The notes under the pieces are model-generated. The model was given only the letters and a program-made list of their open reading frames with translations, did not search any database and was not told the origin of the DNA. Of a DNA stretch of 38,364 nucleotides, positions 6,898 through 14,514 are shown in pieces. Position 1 is the first letter of the stretch; every line of letters starts with the position of its first letter. A program made the translations under genes and the position numbers. The DNA lies in assembly GCA_030615505.1 (NCBI GenBank), contig JAUWZD010000039.1, positions 1 to 38,364 of the forward strand, written 5' to 3'. Source of the stretch: Spirochaetales bacterium. GTDB lineage: Bacteria; Spirochaetota; Spirochaetia; SZUA-6; DRHE01.

Positions 6898-8127
6898 CTA
6901 CCAGTCTAATAGACGTTTTTCGCCTTTTAAGGCACGAATATCTGTTACATCCTGCGAGACCTCTATTACTCCATTATAATTTCCCTGATCATCATACAAA
7001 GAAAAATATCTTATATGGATGAATCTTTCATTTATTGTAATCCAGAATTCTGCCGATTTTTTTTCTTTCTTTTTAAAACTCTTTAAAATGGTATTAACAA
7101 TATGCACACTCTTAGGGGGATGACAGTTTTGTACAGCTCGACCAATTACTCCCGGGCTTCTTGGAAAAATTCTATCTTCAGTAGCTGAATAATAACGAAC
7201 TATATCATTATCATCTATATATGAAATATCTAAGGGGATTGTTTTTAATAATAAATTAATAATCTCAATAGAAACATTTCCTTCATCTAAGTGGAATGTA
7301 GATCCTCTTTCTTTGTCCCCAATCTCAGTAGTTTCTGCATCATCCCTTTTATTTAATAAACCCTGAGTCAGATTTGTATCCCATAGATTTCCAGGTTTAA
7401 TCCATGCATATCCTATCTCTTTTTCTCCATTTCTAATTTCAATCCAATCTTTTTCTGTCAATTTCCGCATAGCTGTAGGAAAAAGTATTTTCTCTTCTTT
7501 AAAAATCATTCCTTTTACTGCAGAACTAAATTCTTTTATTGTATTTTTTAACTCATTCCAATCCTCGTTTTTAAATGAGGTTTCTATCTGTTTTAAAAGA
7601 TTTCGAATTTCATTATGTTTTCCCCACATGACTTTTGGAGGACCGGAAAACCCCTTGTTTTCAAGAAAAGGAAACAATTGGTTTTCTTTTCGTGTATAGT
7701 GTATATCTATTTCTTTTAGTCTATTTAATTCCATCACAAAGTCTTTTAGAATCTGTTCATTGCCACCGGTTTTAACAACTTTCTCGACCAGTTTATTGAA
7801 CTTTTTTAAAATATTTTTTACTTCTTTATTTTCTTGAATATAGGTGTGGACAGGATGTCCCGGCATTTTATTTTGTTTCTTTTGTTTGGATAGTGTATCT
7901 TTAAAAACTTCAACATGCACATCACATAAACTCTGTATTTCTTCCGGTGGAAGTCCCTCATGTATAAGGGCATTCTCCATGTTTGATATCTCTTCCGGGC
8001 TTACATTTTTTATAAGATTTGAAAACTCTTTTTTTACCTCTTTTACATCTGCCCCTCGGTGTAATTTTTTTATTATTTCTTTAAGTTTATCTTGCTTTGC
8101 TTTATCATTTTTTAATGGTTCATTCAT
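6898..8127 (-). CDS. DUF438 - hemerythrin - PAS protein
   Basis: A 409-residue cytoplasmic sensor-like protein with three recognisable parts: an N-terminal DUF438 helical domain (about residues 15-80, ending IQSLCDVHVEVFKD), a hemerythrin-type HHE domain (about 90-235, with HPVHTYIQE, HYTRKENQLFPFLE, WGKHNEIR and EEKILFP supplying His/Glu iron ligands), and a C-terminal PAS domain (about 285-400, ending FSLYDDQGNYNGVIEVSQDV). Hemerythrin centres bind O2 or NO, and PAS domains sense redox or ligands; no kinase, cyclase or DNA-binding output is attached. It sits between cupin and reductase genes, 30 and 33 bases away, in the Rrf2-led operon. A role in sensing or buffering O2/NO is likely but inferred. 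Confidence 0.88.
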   Translation of the reverse strand: MNEPLKNDKAKQDKLKEIIKKLHRGADVKEVKKEFSNLIKNVSPEEISNMENALIHEGLPPEEIQSLCDVHVEVFKDTLSKQKKQNKMPGHPVHTYIQENKEVKNILKKFNKLVEKVVKTGGNEQILKDFVMELNRLKEIDIHYTRKENQLFPFLENKGFSGPPKVMWGKHNEIRNLLKQIETSFKNEDWNELKNTIKEFSSAVKGMIFKEEKILFPTAMRKLTEKDWIEIRNGEKEIGYAWIKPGNLWDTNLTQGLLNKRDDAETTEIGDKERGSTFHLDEGNVSIEIINLLLKTIPLDISYIDDNDIVRYYSATEDRIFPRSPGVIGRAVQNCHPPKSVHIVNTILKSFKKKEKKSAEFWITINERFIHIRYFSLYDDQGNYNGVIEVSQDVTDIRALKGEKRLLDW

Positions 8128-8157
8128 TTCTCTTCTCCTTTCATATTAAAATGTATA

Positions 8158-8490
8158 TTAGTCTTTTATCATTATTAGAAGCATCTTAAATTTTTTCTTT
8201 GCATTAACAGCATGTGGAATATTCGCAGGCATAATTATCATCTGACCTTGTTTTAAAATATGTGTTTTCTTATTGATTATTATCTCACCCTCCCCATCAA
8301 CAATAAACACCATGGCATCAAATGGAGCTATATGTTCACTCAAATTCTGTGCTTCATCAAATGCGAAAAGTGTGATTGTTCCTTTCTTTCTTTCAATAAT
8401 AGTTTTACTGACAATTGAGTCTTTTGAATAGTCAATCGTGTTATTCAATAACAAACCTTTTTCTACAAATTCAGCGTTTTTAACGGTCAT
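8158..8490 (-). CDS. Small single-domain cupin protein
   Basis: A 110-residue protein covering one cupin barrel. The first conserved motif is around HIAPFDAMVFIVDGEGEI and the second is QGQMIIMPANIPHAV; His at the first motif start and in the second are possible metal ligands, but the classical HxH pair is reduced. Cupins of this size often accompany DUF438/hemerythrin proteins. Its start overlaps the end of the permease gene by four bases, so the two are translationally coupled. Function is unknown; a metal-binding or sensing role is inferred from the neighbours. Confidence 0.8.
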   Translation of the reverse strand: MTVKNAEFVEKGLLLNNTIDYSKDSIVSKTIIERKKGTITLFAFDEAQNLSEHIAPFDAMVFIVDGEGEIIINKKTHILKQGQMIIMPANIPHAVNAKKKFKMLLIMIKD

Positions 8491-9557
8491 TTTGGACTCC
8501 TAAATACATATATATCCATAACATCCTTTTCTCTTTTAGGGAATATCGAAACTACTATAAGTGTAATTAATAGAAGCGATGATGTTATTTTTATCCATTG
8601 CGGCAGCATCTGTATTCCGCTGCTTAACAGACTGATGTCTTTTCCATAAGAATACCAGATATGGTCAATAAGTAATCCGAATAGAATGGCTGTGATAATA
8701 ATTGTGAGTAAATACACAAGAAGTGATTTCTTTCCAAGTTTTCCAGCTACAAAGGACAAGGTAGCTGTATTTGTTGCAGGACCGGCAAATAAAAAAATTA
8801 GTCCAGAGCCCGGTGTCATACCTTTTAAGATGAGGGCAGCAGCAATAGGAATTGAGCCTGTTGCACAAACATACATAGGAATAGCAATTACTAACATGAG
8901 AGGATAGGAAATTAACGAATTGCCCAGATATTTTTGGGCTATATCAGTTGGTACAAAATAAGATAAAATACCGCCAATAAATATTCCAATAGCAAGCCAT
9001 TTCCATATATCACCAACTAGTTCAAGAAAACCGTATCTGATAATTCCTTTTATTTTTGAATACACCGAATGGTTATGCGGTGTATTAATATCACAAATAG
9101 TACATGAAAAAGTCTTGGATATTTCTTTATGTTCATCTTTTTCAATTTTACTACTTACCAGACCCGAAAGGATACCGGCAATAAATGCAGAAACTGGTCT
9201 TATTATAGCAAAAATTGGACCCAGTATTGAATATGTAGCTAAAATCGAATCAACACCTGTGGTCGGTGTTGAAGTTAAAAAAGCCAGTGTTGAACTTTTC
9301 CCTGCTCCTTCTTTTCTAAGATGGGCTGCGACCGGTATGACGCCGCAGGAGCATAGAGGAAGTGGAATACCGAATAGCGAGGCTTTTATGATTCCTGATA
9401 AATTATTCTTTGCAAAATGCCTGTATATCTTTTCTTTTGGAAGAAGAATATGCAGAATACCTGTTATAAAAAAACCTAAAAGAAGATATGGAGACATCTC
9501 AAGCAATAAATTCCATATGATAATAACAATATCTATTATCCCATTCAACATGATCAA
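8487..9557 (-). CDS. SO_0444/ArsP-like permease (DUF318 family)
   Basis: A 356-residue integral membrane protein with roughly eight to ten hydrophobic segments. The family motif PLPLCSCGVIPVAAHLRKEG near residue 65, TSTPTTGVDS near 92, and the repeat half PMYVCATGSIPIAAALILKG with FLFAGPATNTATL identify the DUF318 permease group, which includes ArsP-type arsenical exporters and proposed Cu/Zn exporters. A CTICD pair in the central cytoplasmic loop, next to HNH, could bind metal. It follows the Rrf2 regulator by 30 bases and overlaps the cupin gene. Metal or metalloid efflux is the best guess; the substrate cannot be told from sequence. Confidence 0.83.
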   Translation of the reverse strand: MIMLNGIIDIVIIIWNLLLEMSPYLLLGFFITGILHILLPKEKIYRHFAKNNLSGIIKASLFGIPLPLCSCGVIPVAAHLRKEGAGKSSTLAFLTSTPTTGVDSILATYSILGPIFAIIRPVSAFIAGILSGLVSSKIEKDEHKEISKTFSCTICDINTPHNHSVYSKIKGIIRYGFLELVGDIWKWLAIGIFIGGILSYFVPTDIAQKYLGNSLISYPLMLVIAIPMYVCATGSIPIAAALILKGMTPGSGLIFLFAGPATNTATLSFVAGKLGKKSLLVYLLTIIITAILFGLLIDHIWYSYGKDISLLSSGIQMLPQWIKITSSLLLITLIVVSIFPKREKDVMDIYVFRSPK

Positions 9558-9587
9558 TCCCCAAAAAACGCTGCTATTATTTTTATC

Positions 9588-10028
9588 TTAATTTTCTTTT
9601 ATACTGCTTTCTTTGTTGGCAACCAGGCTTTCCAGCAATTTATCTAGTGTGACATCGTTAAAGAAACGTTCAATGTATTCCTGTAATTGAATCAATTTCT
9701 TTCTGATAGCACAGTTGGACTGAAAGGAACAAACATCAATTCCTAACAAACATCTGTTTACGCTAACAGGTCCCTGGATCACCTCAACTACTTCTGAGAT
9801 GGTTATTTCAGAAGGCATTTTGCTAAGAAAAAATCCGCCTTTAGGGCCCATTTTGCTTTTCACGAGCCCTGCATAATTAAGTTTCTGCATCAGTTTACAT
9901 GCAAGTTGATATGGCACTTCTTCTTTTTCAGCCAGTAACCGGGATGACACTGCCAATTTACTGTAATTCCGTGCAAGGTTTATCATCAAACGTAATGCAT
10001 AATCGGTATTTCGTCTTATCATGTCCAT
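9588..10028 (-). CDS. Rrf2-family iron-sulfur transcription regulator
   Basis: A 146-residue Rrf2 protein. The N-terminal winged helix starts MIRRNTDYALRLMINLA, and GLVKSKMGPKGGFFLS is the family wing. Three cysteines at 93, 100 and 106 (RCLLGIDVCSFQSNC) match the cluster-binding loop of IscR, NsrR and relatives, so it probably carries a [2Fe-2S] or [4Fe-4S] cluster and senses iron-sulfur status, O2 or NO. Two ATGs are possible, 10028 and 10022; the ribosome site is weak for both. It is the first gene of a compact minus-strand operon with permease, cupin, DUF438/hemerythrin/PAS and reductase genes, and a palindrome lies about 30 bases upstream, suggesting autoregulation. Confidence 0.9.
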   Translation of the reverse strand: MDMIRRNTDYALRLMINLARNYSKLAVSSRLLAEKEEVPYQLACKLMQKLNYAGLVKSKMGPKGGFFLSKMPSEITISEVVEVIQGPVSVNRCLLGIDVCSFQSNCAIRKKLIQLQEYIERFFNDVTLDKLLESLVANKESSIKEN

Positions 10029-10056
10029 TTTAAGTTTGTCTTTGTCAGCATTATTT

Positions 10057-10081
10057 ATATAAGACCAATATAGTCCTATAT
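10057..10081 (-). promoter_or_regulatory. Probable Rrf2-type operator upstream of the regulator gene
   Basis: On the plus strand the halves ATATAAGAC (10057-10065) and GTCCTATAT (10073-10081) surround CAATATA. The dyad matches at 18 of 25 positions with its own reverse complement, and the AT-rich arms with a GAC/GTC core resemble IscR/NsrR-type sites. It overlaps the place where the promoter of the minus-strand operon must lie. No second copy was noticed elsewhere in the window. Confidence 0.5.
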
Positions 10082-10212
10082 TAATTTATCGTCAACAAAA
10101 AAAGATATTTTCCTGGAGAAAACGTAAATTCGACTGTTGCGGTTTTTACAAAGGTATGCAGACCCCGTGAGGGTGAAAAAATTCATCTTAATTTGAAACA
10201 GGCAATTCCACC

Positions 10213-10750
10213 TCATTCAGAACCATCTTTAGACTTAGCTCCCAATCTGTACCAGTCGAGCTTACGTGTAATAATCATTACTCCGCTGAGTATGCGGAAC
10301 AGACCCAATGACCCTATAGGCTGGGCAGAATCCTCGGATTGAAGAAGCACATAGAGGAATACGTACAGGGCAAAGAGGATAAGTGCCATAATTGAAGCTC
10401 TCATGCACGTGCTCAGCACGGCCATTGAATAGAAACTTATCAATCCAATCGTGGCGGCGTTCGCCAGCAGCTAAGCGAGGTCAAAGGAGAGATGCTCTGA
10501 GAGGGAGAGAAGCAGCATATAGAATAAACAGACAGCAAAGCCTACGAGGAGGACTTCTGAGGGTAGTTCCGTGCCAGTGATGTAAGATACCAATTCGCTT
10601 CAAAGCCTTTTTCGGATAATTCTCTGGAAGAGGGCAGAAAAGAGCCTGTAAAATCCGGGCTCGGCCATGAGGAGCTGAGATTCACCTTTGTTTCATCACC
10701 TAAGGGCAGAAAGCCGAGCGATCGTCCTCCTTTGAGTTTGAGATCTGTGG
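10213..10750 (-). pseudogene. creD-like inner membrane protein, broken C-terminal two-thirds
   Basis: Reading the minus strand across frames gives a continuous CreD (PF06123)-type sequence: LKLKGGRSLGFLPLG, then WPSPDFTGSFLP, EKGFEANWYLTSLARNYPQ, a frame change near 10565, VGFAVCLFYMLLLSLSEHLS, an in-frame TAG near 10472, and finally FALYVFLYVLLQSEDSAQPI with TRKLDWYRLG. CreD is a membrane protein induced by the CreBC two-component system. The N-terminal part is missing at the junction with the response-regulator fragment on the opposite strand. It cannot produce a full protein. Recognition rests on several family-specific motifs and is quite secure. Confidence 0.8.
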
Positions 10751-10786
10751 AAATTTATTGAAAAATTAAGGCAGAAATATGGCAGC

Positions 10787-11068
10787 TTGGAACAGGCAAT
10801 TGGATATGGTACAATGTGCTGTAATGATAGTCCGGCGACATTAACTGTAACGGAATTCAGACTTTTAGAGGCACTGGTAAGGGATCCGGGTCATGTAAAA
10901 ACAAGGACACAGCTTATGGAACAGGCATATCCCTATGATTCCTATATGAGTGAGCGGACCATAGACAGCTATATTAAGCGGATGAGGCAGAAGTTTATTA
11001 ACATGGACCCTGATTTCTCCGGAATTGAGACCGTTTATGGTTTGGGCTACCGGTATAAGCTTGAATAG
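10787..11068 (+). pseudogene. Response regulator, C-terminal OmpR/PhoB DNA-binding domain only
   Basis: The frame encodes a winged-helix OmpR/PhoB-type effector domain: LTVTEFRLLEALVRDPGHVK, then RTIDSYIKRMRQKF and ETVYGLGYRYKLE at the end. The receiver domain that should precede it (about 120 residues with the phosphorylated Asp) is absent; upstream lies the creD fragment on the other strand. TTG 10787 is only the first possible start in frame and is not convincing. It probably formed a Cre-like two-component operon with the kinase fragment just downstream and creD. A free DNA-binding domain could still bind DNA, but it is treated as a remnant. Confidence 0.75.
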
Positions 11069-11088
11069 AAAACGAGAAAAAAGCTTAA

Positions 11089-11316
11089 ATTTCTGTCTGC
11101 GACAACGGGCCGGGAATCCCCGATCAGAACTTGGAGAGGATCTTTAACCGTTTTTTCAGTTTTCGCCTTGATCCAGAGGCAGAGATAAATGATCATACGG
11201 GTTTAGGACTATCCATTGTTAAAGACATTGTTGAAGGATACGGCGGCTCGGTGGAAGCATCGAACCGTAAGAGCGTAGGAGCCTGTTTTACGGTCAAGCT
11301 GCCTTTGGCTGTTTGA
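11089..11316 (+). pseudogene. Histidine kinase, C-terminal ATP-binding fragment
   Basis: Directly after an in-frame TAA, the sequence reads SVCDNGPGIPDQNLERIFNR, then HTGLGLSIVKDIVEGYGGSV and FTVKLPLAV. These are the G1 (DxGxG), F and G2 (GLGL) boxes of a sensor kinase. The N box, phospho-acceptor histidine and sensor part are missing. It follows the response-regulator fragment by about 20 bases, as in an original regulator-kinase operon with internal deletion. Confidence 0.78.
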
Positions 11317-11338
11317 GGGCTTAATTTGAGTTGGAATC

Positions 11339-11608
11339 ATGAATTAGCTTTTTCACCTTATACCCATTTTCAAGAGGGCCAGGGGCTACAGGCTCTACGA
11401 TTATAGGGGAAATAGATATCTGGATTTTTACCAGAACAGCGGCCGTGCTCTATTCGGGCATCGAGGCTCGAAAATAACGACAGTCATGAAGAATGTTATA
11501 TCAAAGGGAATTATTACAGATCTGCCTTCCATCCATACCGGACGGTTGGAGAAGCTCCTGATTCAATTCTTTCCCGAGTATCTTTCTGTTCGAATCGTAA
11601 GCTCATGA
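11339..11608 (+). pseudogene. Class III aminotransferase-like N-terminus with an amber codon at position 3
   Basis: ATG 11339 is followed by AAT and TAG (11345-11347), after which the same frame stays open to TGA 11606: LFHLIPIFKRARGYRLYDYR, GNRYLDFYQNSGRALFGHRG, then SIHTGRLEKLLIQFFPEYLS. The pattern RGYRLYDYRGNRYLDFYQNSG is the PLP-dependent class III aminotransferase start (compare G-x-x-x-x-D-x-x-G-x-x-Y-x-D). Only about 88 of some 400 residues remain, so the catalytic Lys is absent. Confidence 0.68.
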
Positions 11609-11712
11609 AACCGCTTCAATGATCTGCTTTCAGTCGTTTGGTGAATTTTTGCGGTGGAATTCCCACTCCCATGGACTCTTCTTAGAAGGAGGCGTTAGGA
11701 ACAACAGTTAAA

Positions 11713-12360
11713 ATGACAGCATTTCGTAAGCTGAAAACGTTGTCCTATCGTGCAAGTTACTCTCACGCCGGCAGATACTATACCCTCGATGAGATAGCAA
11801 GATACGATGAAAATGGTCTGTGGAGTTACAACCGAATACATTTCTCAAAGAACGGTTCTCTGATAAACACACTCGAGCGTATGATTGATTCCGCTGAGAA
11901 TGGATATTTCGCTTCAGAACTGAAAAGAGCTCTTAAAGTGCGCGTTCAGGATGCACTTCTTAAGCTCTATTGTTCGCAAAGGGTGATTCGTCAGCAAATT
12001 GGCGGAGAATATTTGTACTTATCGGCTGATGAATGGCAAGATCAACTTGAGAGACGCAAACGGTTAATCGAAGCAAACGAAAAAGAAAAGGGACTGTACT
12101 TTCAGTCTGGCTTTGACTCACCAGAAGTACGGAGTTGTTTACAGCTTTTTTTGTCAACGCTTAACGAAAAGCAACGCCGTCTTTATGTCGGTTTTGAATC
12201 CATGAAGTTCGGACGTAGTGGTGATGTGATCTTTTCAAGAGTAACAGGTATGAATGTGAAGACAATTGCCACGGGGCGGAAGGAGCTTCTGTCACATGAT
12301 ATTAGCCCAGACAGGATTCGTAGAGAAGGTGCTGGGCGTCCAGCCATAAAAAAAAACTGA
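11713..12360 (+). CDS. N-terminal part of an ISAzo13-like transposase with a helix-turn-helix front domain
   Basis: A 215-residue frame with two parts. Residues 1-115 (YRASYSHAGRYYTLDEIARY, later ELKRALKVRVQDALLKLYCS) form a helical, probably DNA-binding, domain that also occurs alone in other genomes near transposases. Residues 130-215 match the N-terminal DNA-binding part of ISAzo13 transposases (SRVTGMNVKTIATGRKEL). Production of a full enzyme would need a frame change at the A9 tract at its end, but the downstream catalytic part is deleted. Any product would bind DNA without transposing it. Confidence 0.55.
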   Translation: MTAFRKLKTLSYRASYSHAGRYYTLDEIARYDENGLWSYNRIHFSKNGSLINTLERMIDSAENGYFASELKRALKVRVQDALLKLYCSQRVIRQQIGGEYLYLSADEWQDQLERRKRLIEANEKEKGLYFQSGFDSPEVRSCLQLFLSTLNEKQRRLYVGFESMKFGRSGDVIFSRVTGMNVKTIATGRKELLSHDISPDRIRREGAGRPAIKKN

Positions 12361-12490
12361 AGTGCTAAAGGAGTTAGAAAAGTTAATGGAGTATGACACG
12401 GCTGGTTCTCCTATGGGCGGGCTTACATGGTCAAGGAAAAGCACTTATACCTTGAAATCCCACCCTACTCATACTTCAGCTTGCTTAATG
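11713..12490 (+). mobile_element. Truncated ISAzo13-like insertion element with a frame change at A9
   Basis: The frame at 11713-12360 and a second frame at about 12350-12490 together match the start of ISAzo13-type transposases. The first ends with LNEKQRRLYVGFESMKFGRS, FSRVTGMNVKTIATGRKELL and IRREGAGRPAIKKN. The second continues KTEVLKELEKLMEYDTAGSP then MGGLTWSRKSTYTL. The switch occurs at nine consecutive A (12348-12356) and is +1 (or -2) in sense. After KSTYTL the similarity ends and the DDE catalytic part is gone, so the element is dead. No terminal inverted repeats or target duplication could be recognised. Confidence 0.65.
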
Positions 12491-12538
12491 TGAGATGTGC
12501 GGTTAAACTTACTCCCGTATCCTATTCTGGAGTTTCTT

Positions 12539-13522
12539 ATGGAAGCGCGCTTTTTTTCATTAAAAGAGAATGAGAAAATTCAATGCCTGTTATGCCCTAA
12601 TAACTGCATCATAGCCCCGGGTAAGCACGGCATATGCAAAGTCCGCTACAATTCAAACGGCAAGATGGATCTGCCCTATTATGGGAAGATCTCCTCTGTT
12701 TCTGTAGACCCGATTGAGAAGAAGCCTCTCTATCATTTCTTTCCCGGAAGTGAAATCATTTCAGTCGGCTTTGTCGGATGCTCCTTTAAATGTCCATTCT
12801 GCCAGAATTACAATATTTCCCAATCCACCAGCGTTCCTACAGATTTCATCAGCCCTGAGGAGCTCGTACATATAGCAAGACAGAAACGCTCCTTCGGTAT
12901 AGCCTACACTTACTCGGAACCGCTCATTCATTTGGAATATGTGCTTGATACGGCACACCTGGCCCGCAAAGAGGGATTGAAGAATGTTTTAGTATCAAAT
13001 GGGTATATAAATCCAGAACCCGCTTCCGCCCTGCTTGAGGTTTTAGATGCGGCCAATATCGATCTAAAAAGCTTCAATCCGGATTTTTACCGCCGTGAAA
13101 TCGGAGGCAATCTGGAGGAGGTGAAGAAATTTTTAAGCCAGGCAGCGGACAAAATATCTTTAGAAGTGACCACCTTAGTAATCCCAACTAAGAATGACAC
13201 TCCGGAAGAAATTGAAGCTATAGCCCGCTTCATCTCGAACCTGGATGAGGATATTCCCTATCATCTTTCCGCCTACTATCCCCAATACATGTACAGTATT
13301 CCCGCCACTCCTCCATCCGCCATAAGGAAGCTGGCCGATCTGGCTCGCAAGCATCTTCACTTCGTCTACCCCGGGAATATCGGATTTGAGGAGAGCAACA
13401 CCCACTGCGTTGAATGCGGGAATCTCCTTATACAGCGCAGGGGCTATTCCACCCGTATACAGGGCATAAAGAATGGGAAGTGCAGTAAGTGCGGAGCGGC
13501 GATTCCCATCATGTATACCTAA
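12539..13522 (+). CDS. amrS: AmmeMemoRadiSam-system radical SAM enzyme
   Basis: A 327-residue radical SAM protein. It begins MEARFFSLKENEKIQCLLCP, with the N-terminal CLLCPNNC motif, followed by the cluster-binding CSFKCPFC (CxxxCxxC) near residue 78 that binds the [4Fe-4S]-SAM centre, and a C-terminal zinc-like pair CVECG and CSKCG. This organisation is that of the AmrS/PflA-like enzymes of the AmmeMemoRadiSam system. ATG 12539 is preferred over GTG 12497 because GGAG lies seven bases upstream and homologues begin here. Its usual partners (Memo and AMMECR1 proteins) are not in this window. It starts just after the truncated IS element and is 49 bases before the ABC transporter. Confidence 0.88.
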   Translation: MEARFFSLKENEKIQCLLCPNNCIIAPGKHGICKVRYNSNGKMDLPYYGKISSVSVDPIEKKPLYHFFPGSEIISVGFVGCSFKCPFCQNYNISQSTSVPTDFISPEELVHIARQKRSFGIAYTYSEPLIHLEYVLDTAHLARKEGLKNVLVSNGYINPEPASALLEVLDAANIDLKSFNPDFYRREIGGNLEEVKKFLSQAADKISLEVTTLVIPTKNDTPEEIEAIARFISNLDEDIPYHLSAYYPQYMYSIPATPPSAIRKLADLARKHLHFVYPGNIGFEESNTHCVECGNLLIQRRGYSTRIQGIKNGKCSKCGAAIPIMYT

Positions 13523-13571
13523 CCGGCACGGATATGAAGTTAAAAAAGCATAAAGATAGAAAGGATTCACA

Positions 13572-14330
13572 ATGTCAGAGACAATATTGAAAGTTCAAGA
13601 CATTCATAAAAGTTATGGAGATCTGGAAGTCCTTAAAGGAATTTCTTTTGAAGTAAAGCAAGGGGAAACAAAAGTGATTATCGGTCCCTCGGGAACGGGA
13701 AAAAGCACTCTTCTTCGCTGTATAAATCAATTGACTCCTCCGGATAAGGGCTGTATCTGGCTCAATGGGGTTGAGCTGACAGACCACAAAGTGGATATCA
13801 ACAAGGCTCGATCTTCTATTGGGATGGTCTTTCAGGACTTTAACCTGTTTGCGCATTTAAAAGCTTTAGATAATGTGCTTATCGGACTGATTAAAGTCAA
13901 GAAAATGGAGAAACAAAAGGCTACTGAACTTGCAGTTGAAGAGCTTAGGCGTGTCGGTCTGGAAGATAAAGCATCTTCCTATCCTGCGGAGCTCTCCGGC
14001 GGACAGCAGCAGAGGCTTTCCATTGCCAGAGCCCTGGCCATGAACCCTAAACTGATCTTGTTCGATGAGCCGACCTCTGCGCTTGACCCGGAACTGATTG
14101 GAGAGGTATTGGAGGTAATGATTAGTCTTGCCAGGGAGGGAATGACAATGCTTGTGGTCTCCCATGAGATGGGTTTTGCACGCTCTGTGGCCAATGAAAT
14201 TATCTTCATGGAAAATGGAGTAATCATTGAGGAAGGGCCGCCTCGGCAACTCTTTTCCAGGCCCAAACATAAACGCACCGGTGAATTCCTTAATAAGATA
14301 ACGGAACTCTACGGAGAATCAGGAAAATGA
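13572..14330 (+). CDS. Polar amino acid ABC transporter, ATP-binding subunit
   Basis: A 252-residue ATPase of the GlnQ/HisP class. Walker A is GPSGTGKST at about residues 38-46, the Q-loop is in [13 protein letters not shown], the signature is LSGGQQQR, Walker B is [13 protein letters not shown], and the switch histidine is in VVSHEMGF. It drives import by two permeases encoded downstream together with the periplasmic binding protein. The start ATG 13572 follows AGAAAGGATTCACA. The next gene is 184 bases away behind its own promoter, so the ATPase may be made at a lower level with amrS and the binding protein at a higher one. Confidence 0.95.
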   Translation: MSETILKVQDIHKSYGDLEVLKGISFEVKQGETKVIIGPSGTGKSTLLRCINQLTPPDKGCIWLNGVELTDHKVDINKARSSIGMVFQDFNLFAHLKALDNVLIGLIKVKKMEKQKATELAVEELRRVGLEDKASSYPAELSGGQQQRLSIARALAMNPKLILFDEPTSALDPELIGEVLEVMISLAREGMTMLVVSHEMGFARSVANEIIFMENGVIIEEGPPRQLFSRPKHKRTGEFLNKITELYGESGK

Positions 14331-14423
14331 ATTTCCTTTAATGCTTTACGAGCTGCGAAGGCCGCAGTAAAAGCTTACTATAATCAGGCTTATAGTGAAT
14401 CTCTGCTCTAAAAATAATTGAAC

Positions 14424-14452
14424 TTGACTGGGACTGTTTTTTATTTTATAGT
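14424..14452 (+). promoter_or_regulatory. Strong sigma-70-like promoter before the solute-binding protein gene
   Basis: TTGACT (14424-14429) and TATAGT (14447-14452) are separated by 17 bases, close to the consensus at both elements, with an AT-rich spacer. It lies 63 bases upstream of ATG 14515 and gives the binding protein its own transcript, as is common for transporters that need excess binding protein. Confidence 0.65.
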
Positions 14453-14514
14453 ACCGAATTGATTTTGGGAATGTAAAGTTCTCAATAGAATTAAAATTAT
14501 TGGAGGCAAAAAAG

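Noticed and set aside
14331..14411. Coding-like readthrough after the ABC ATPase stop (ALRAAKAAVKAYYNQAYSES)
   Set aside because: It stays in frame for about 26 codons, but the ATPase already has the full family length and no homologue with such a tail is known to me; likely chance.
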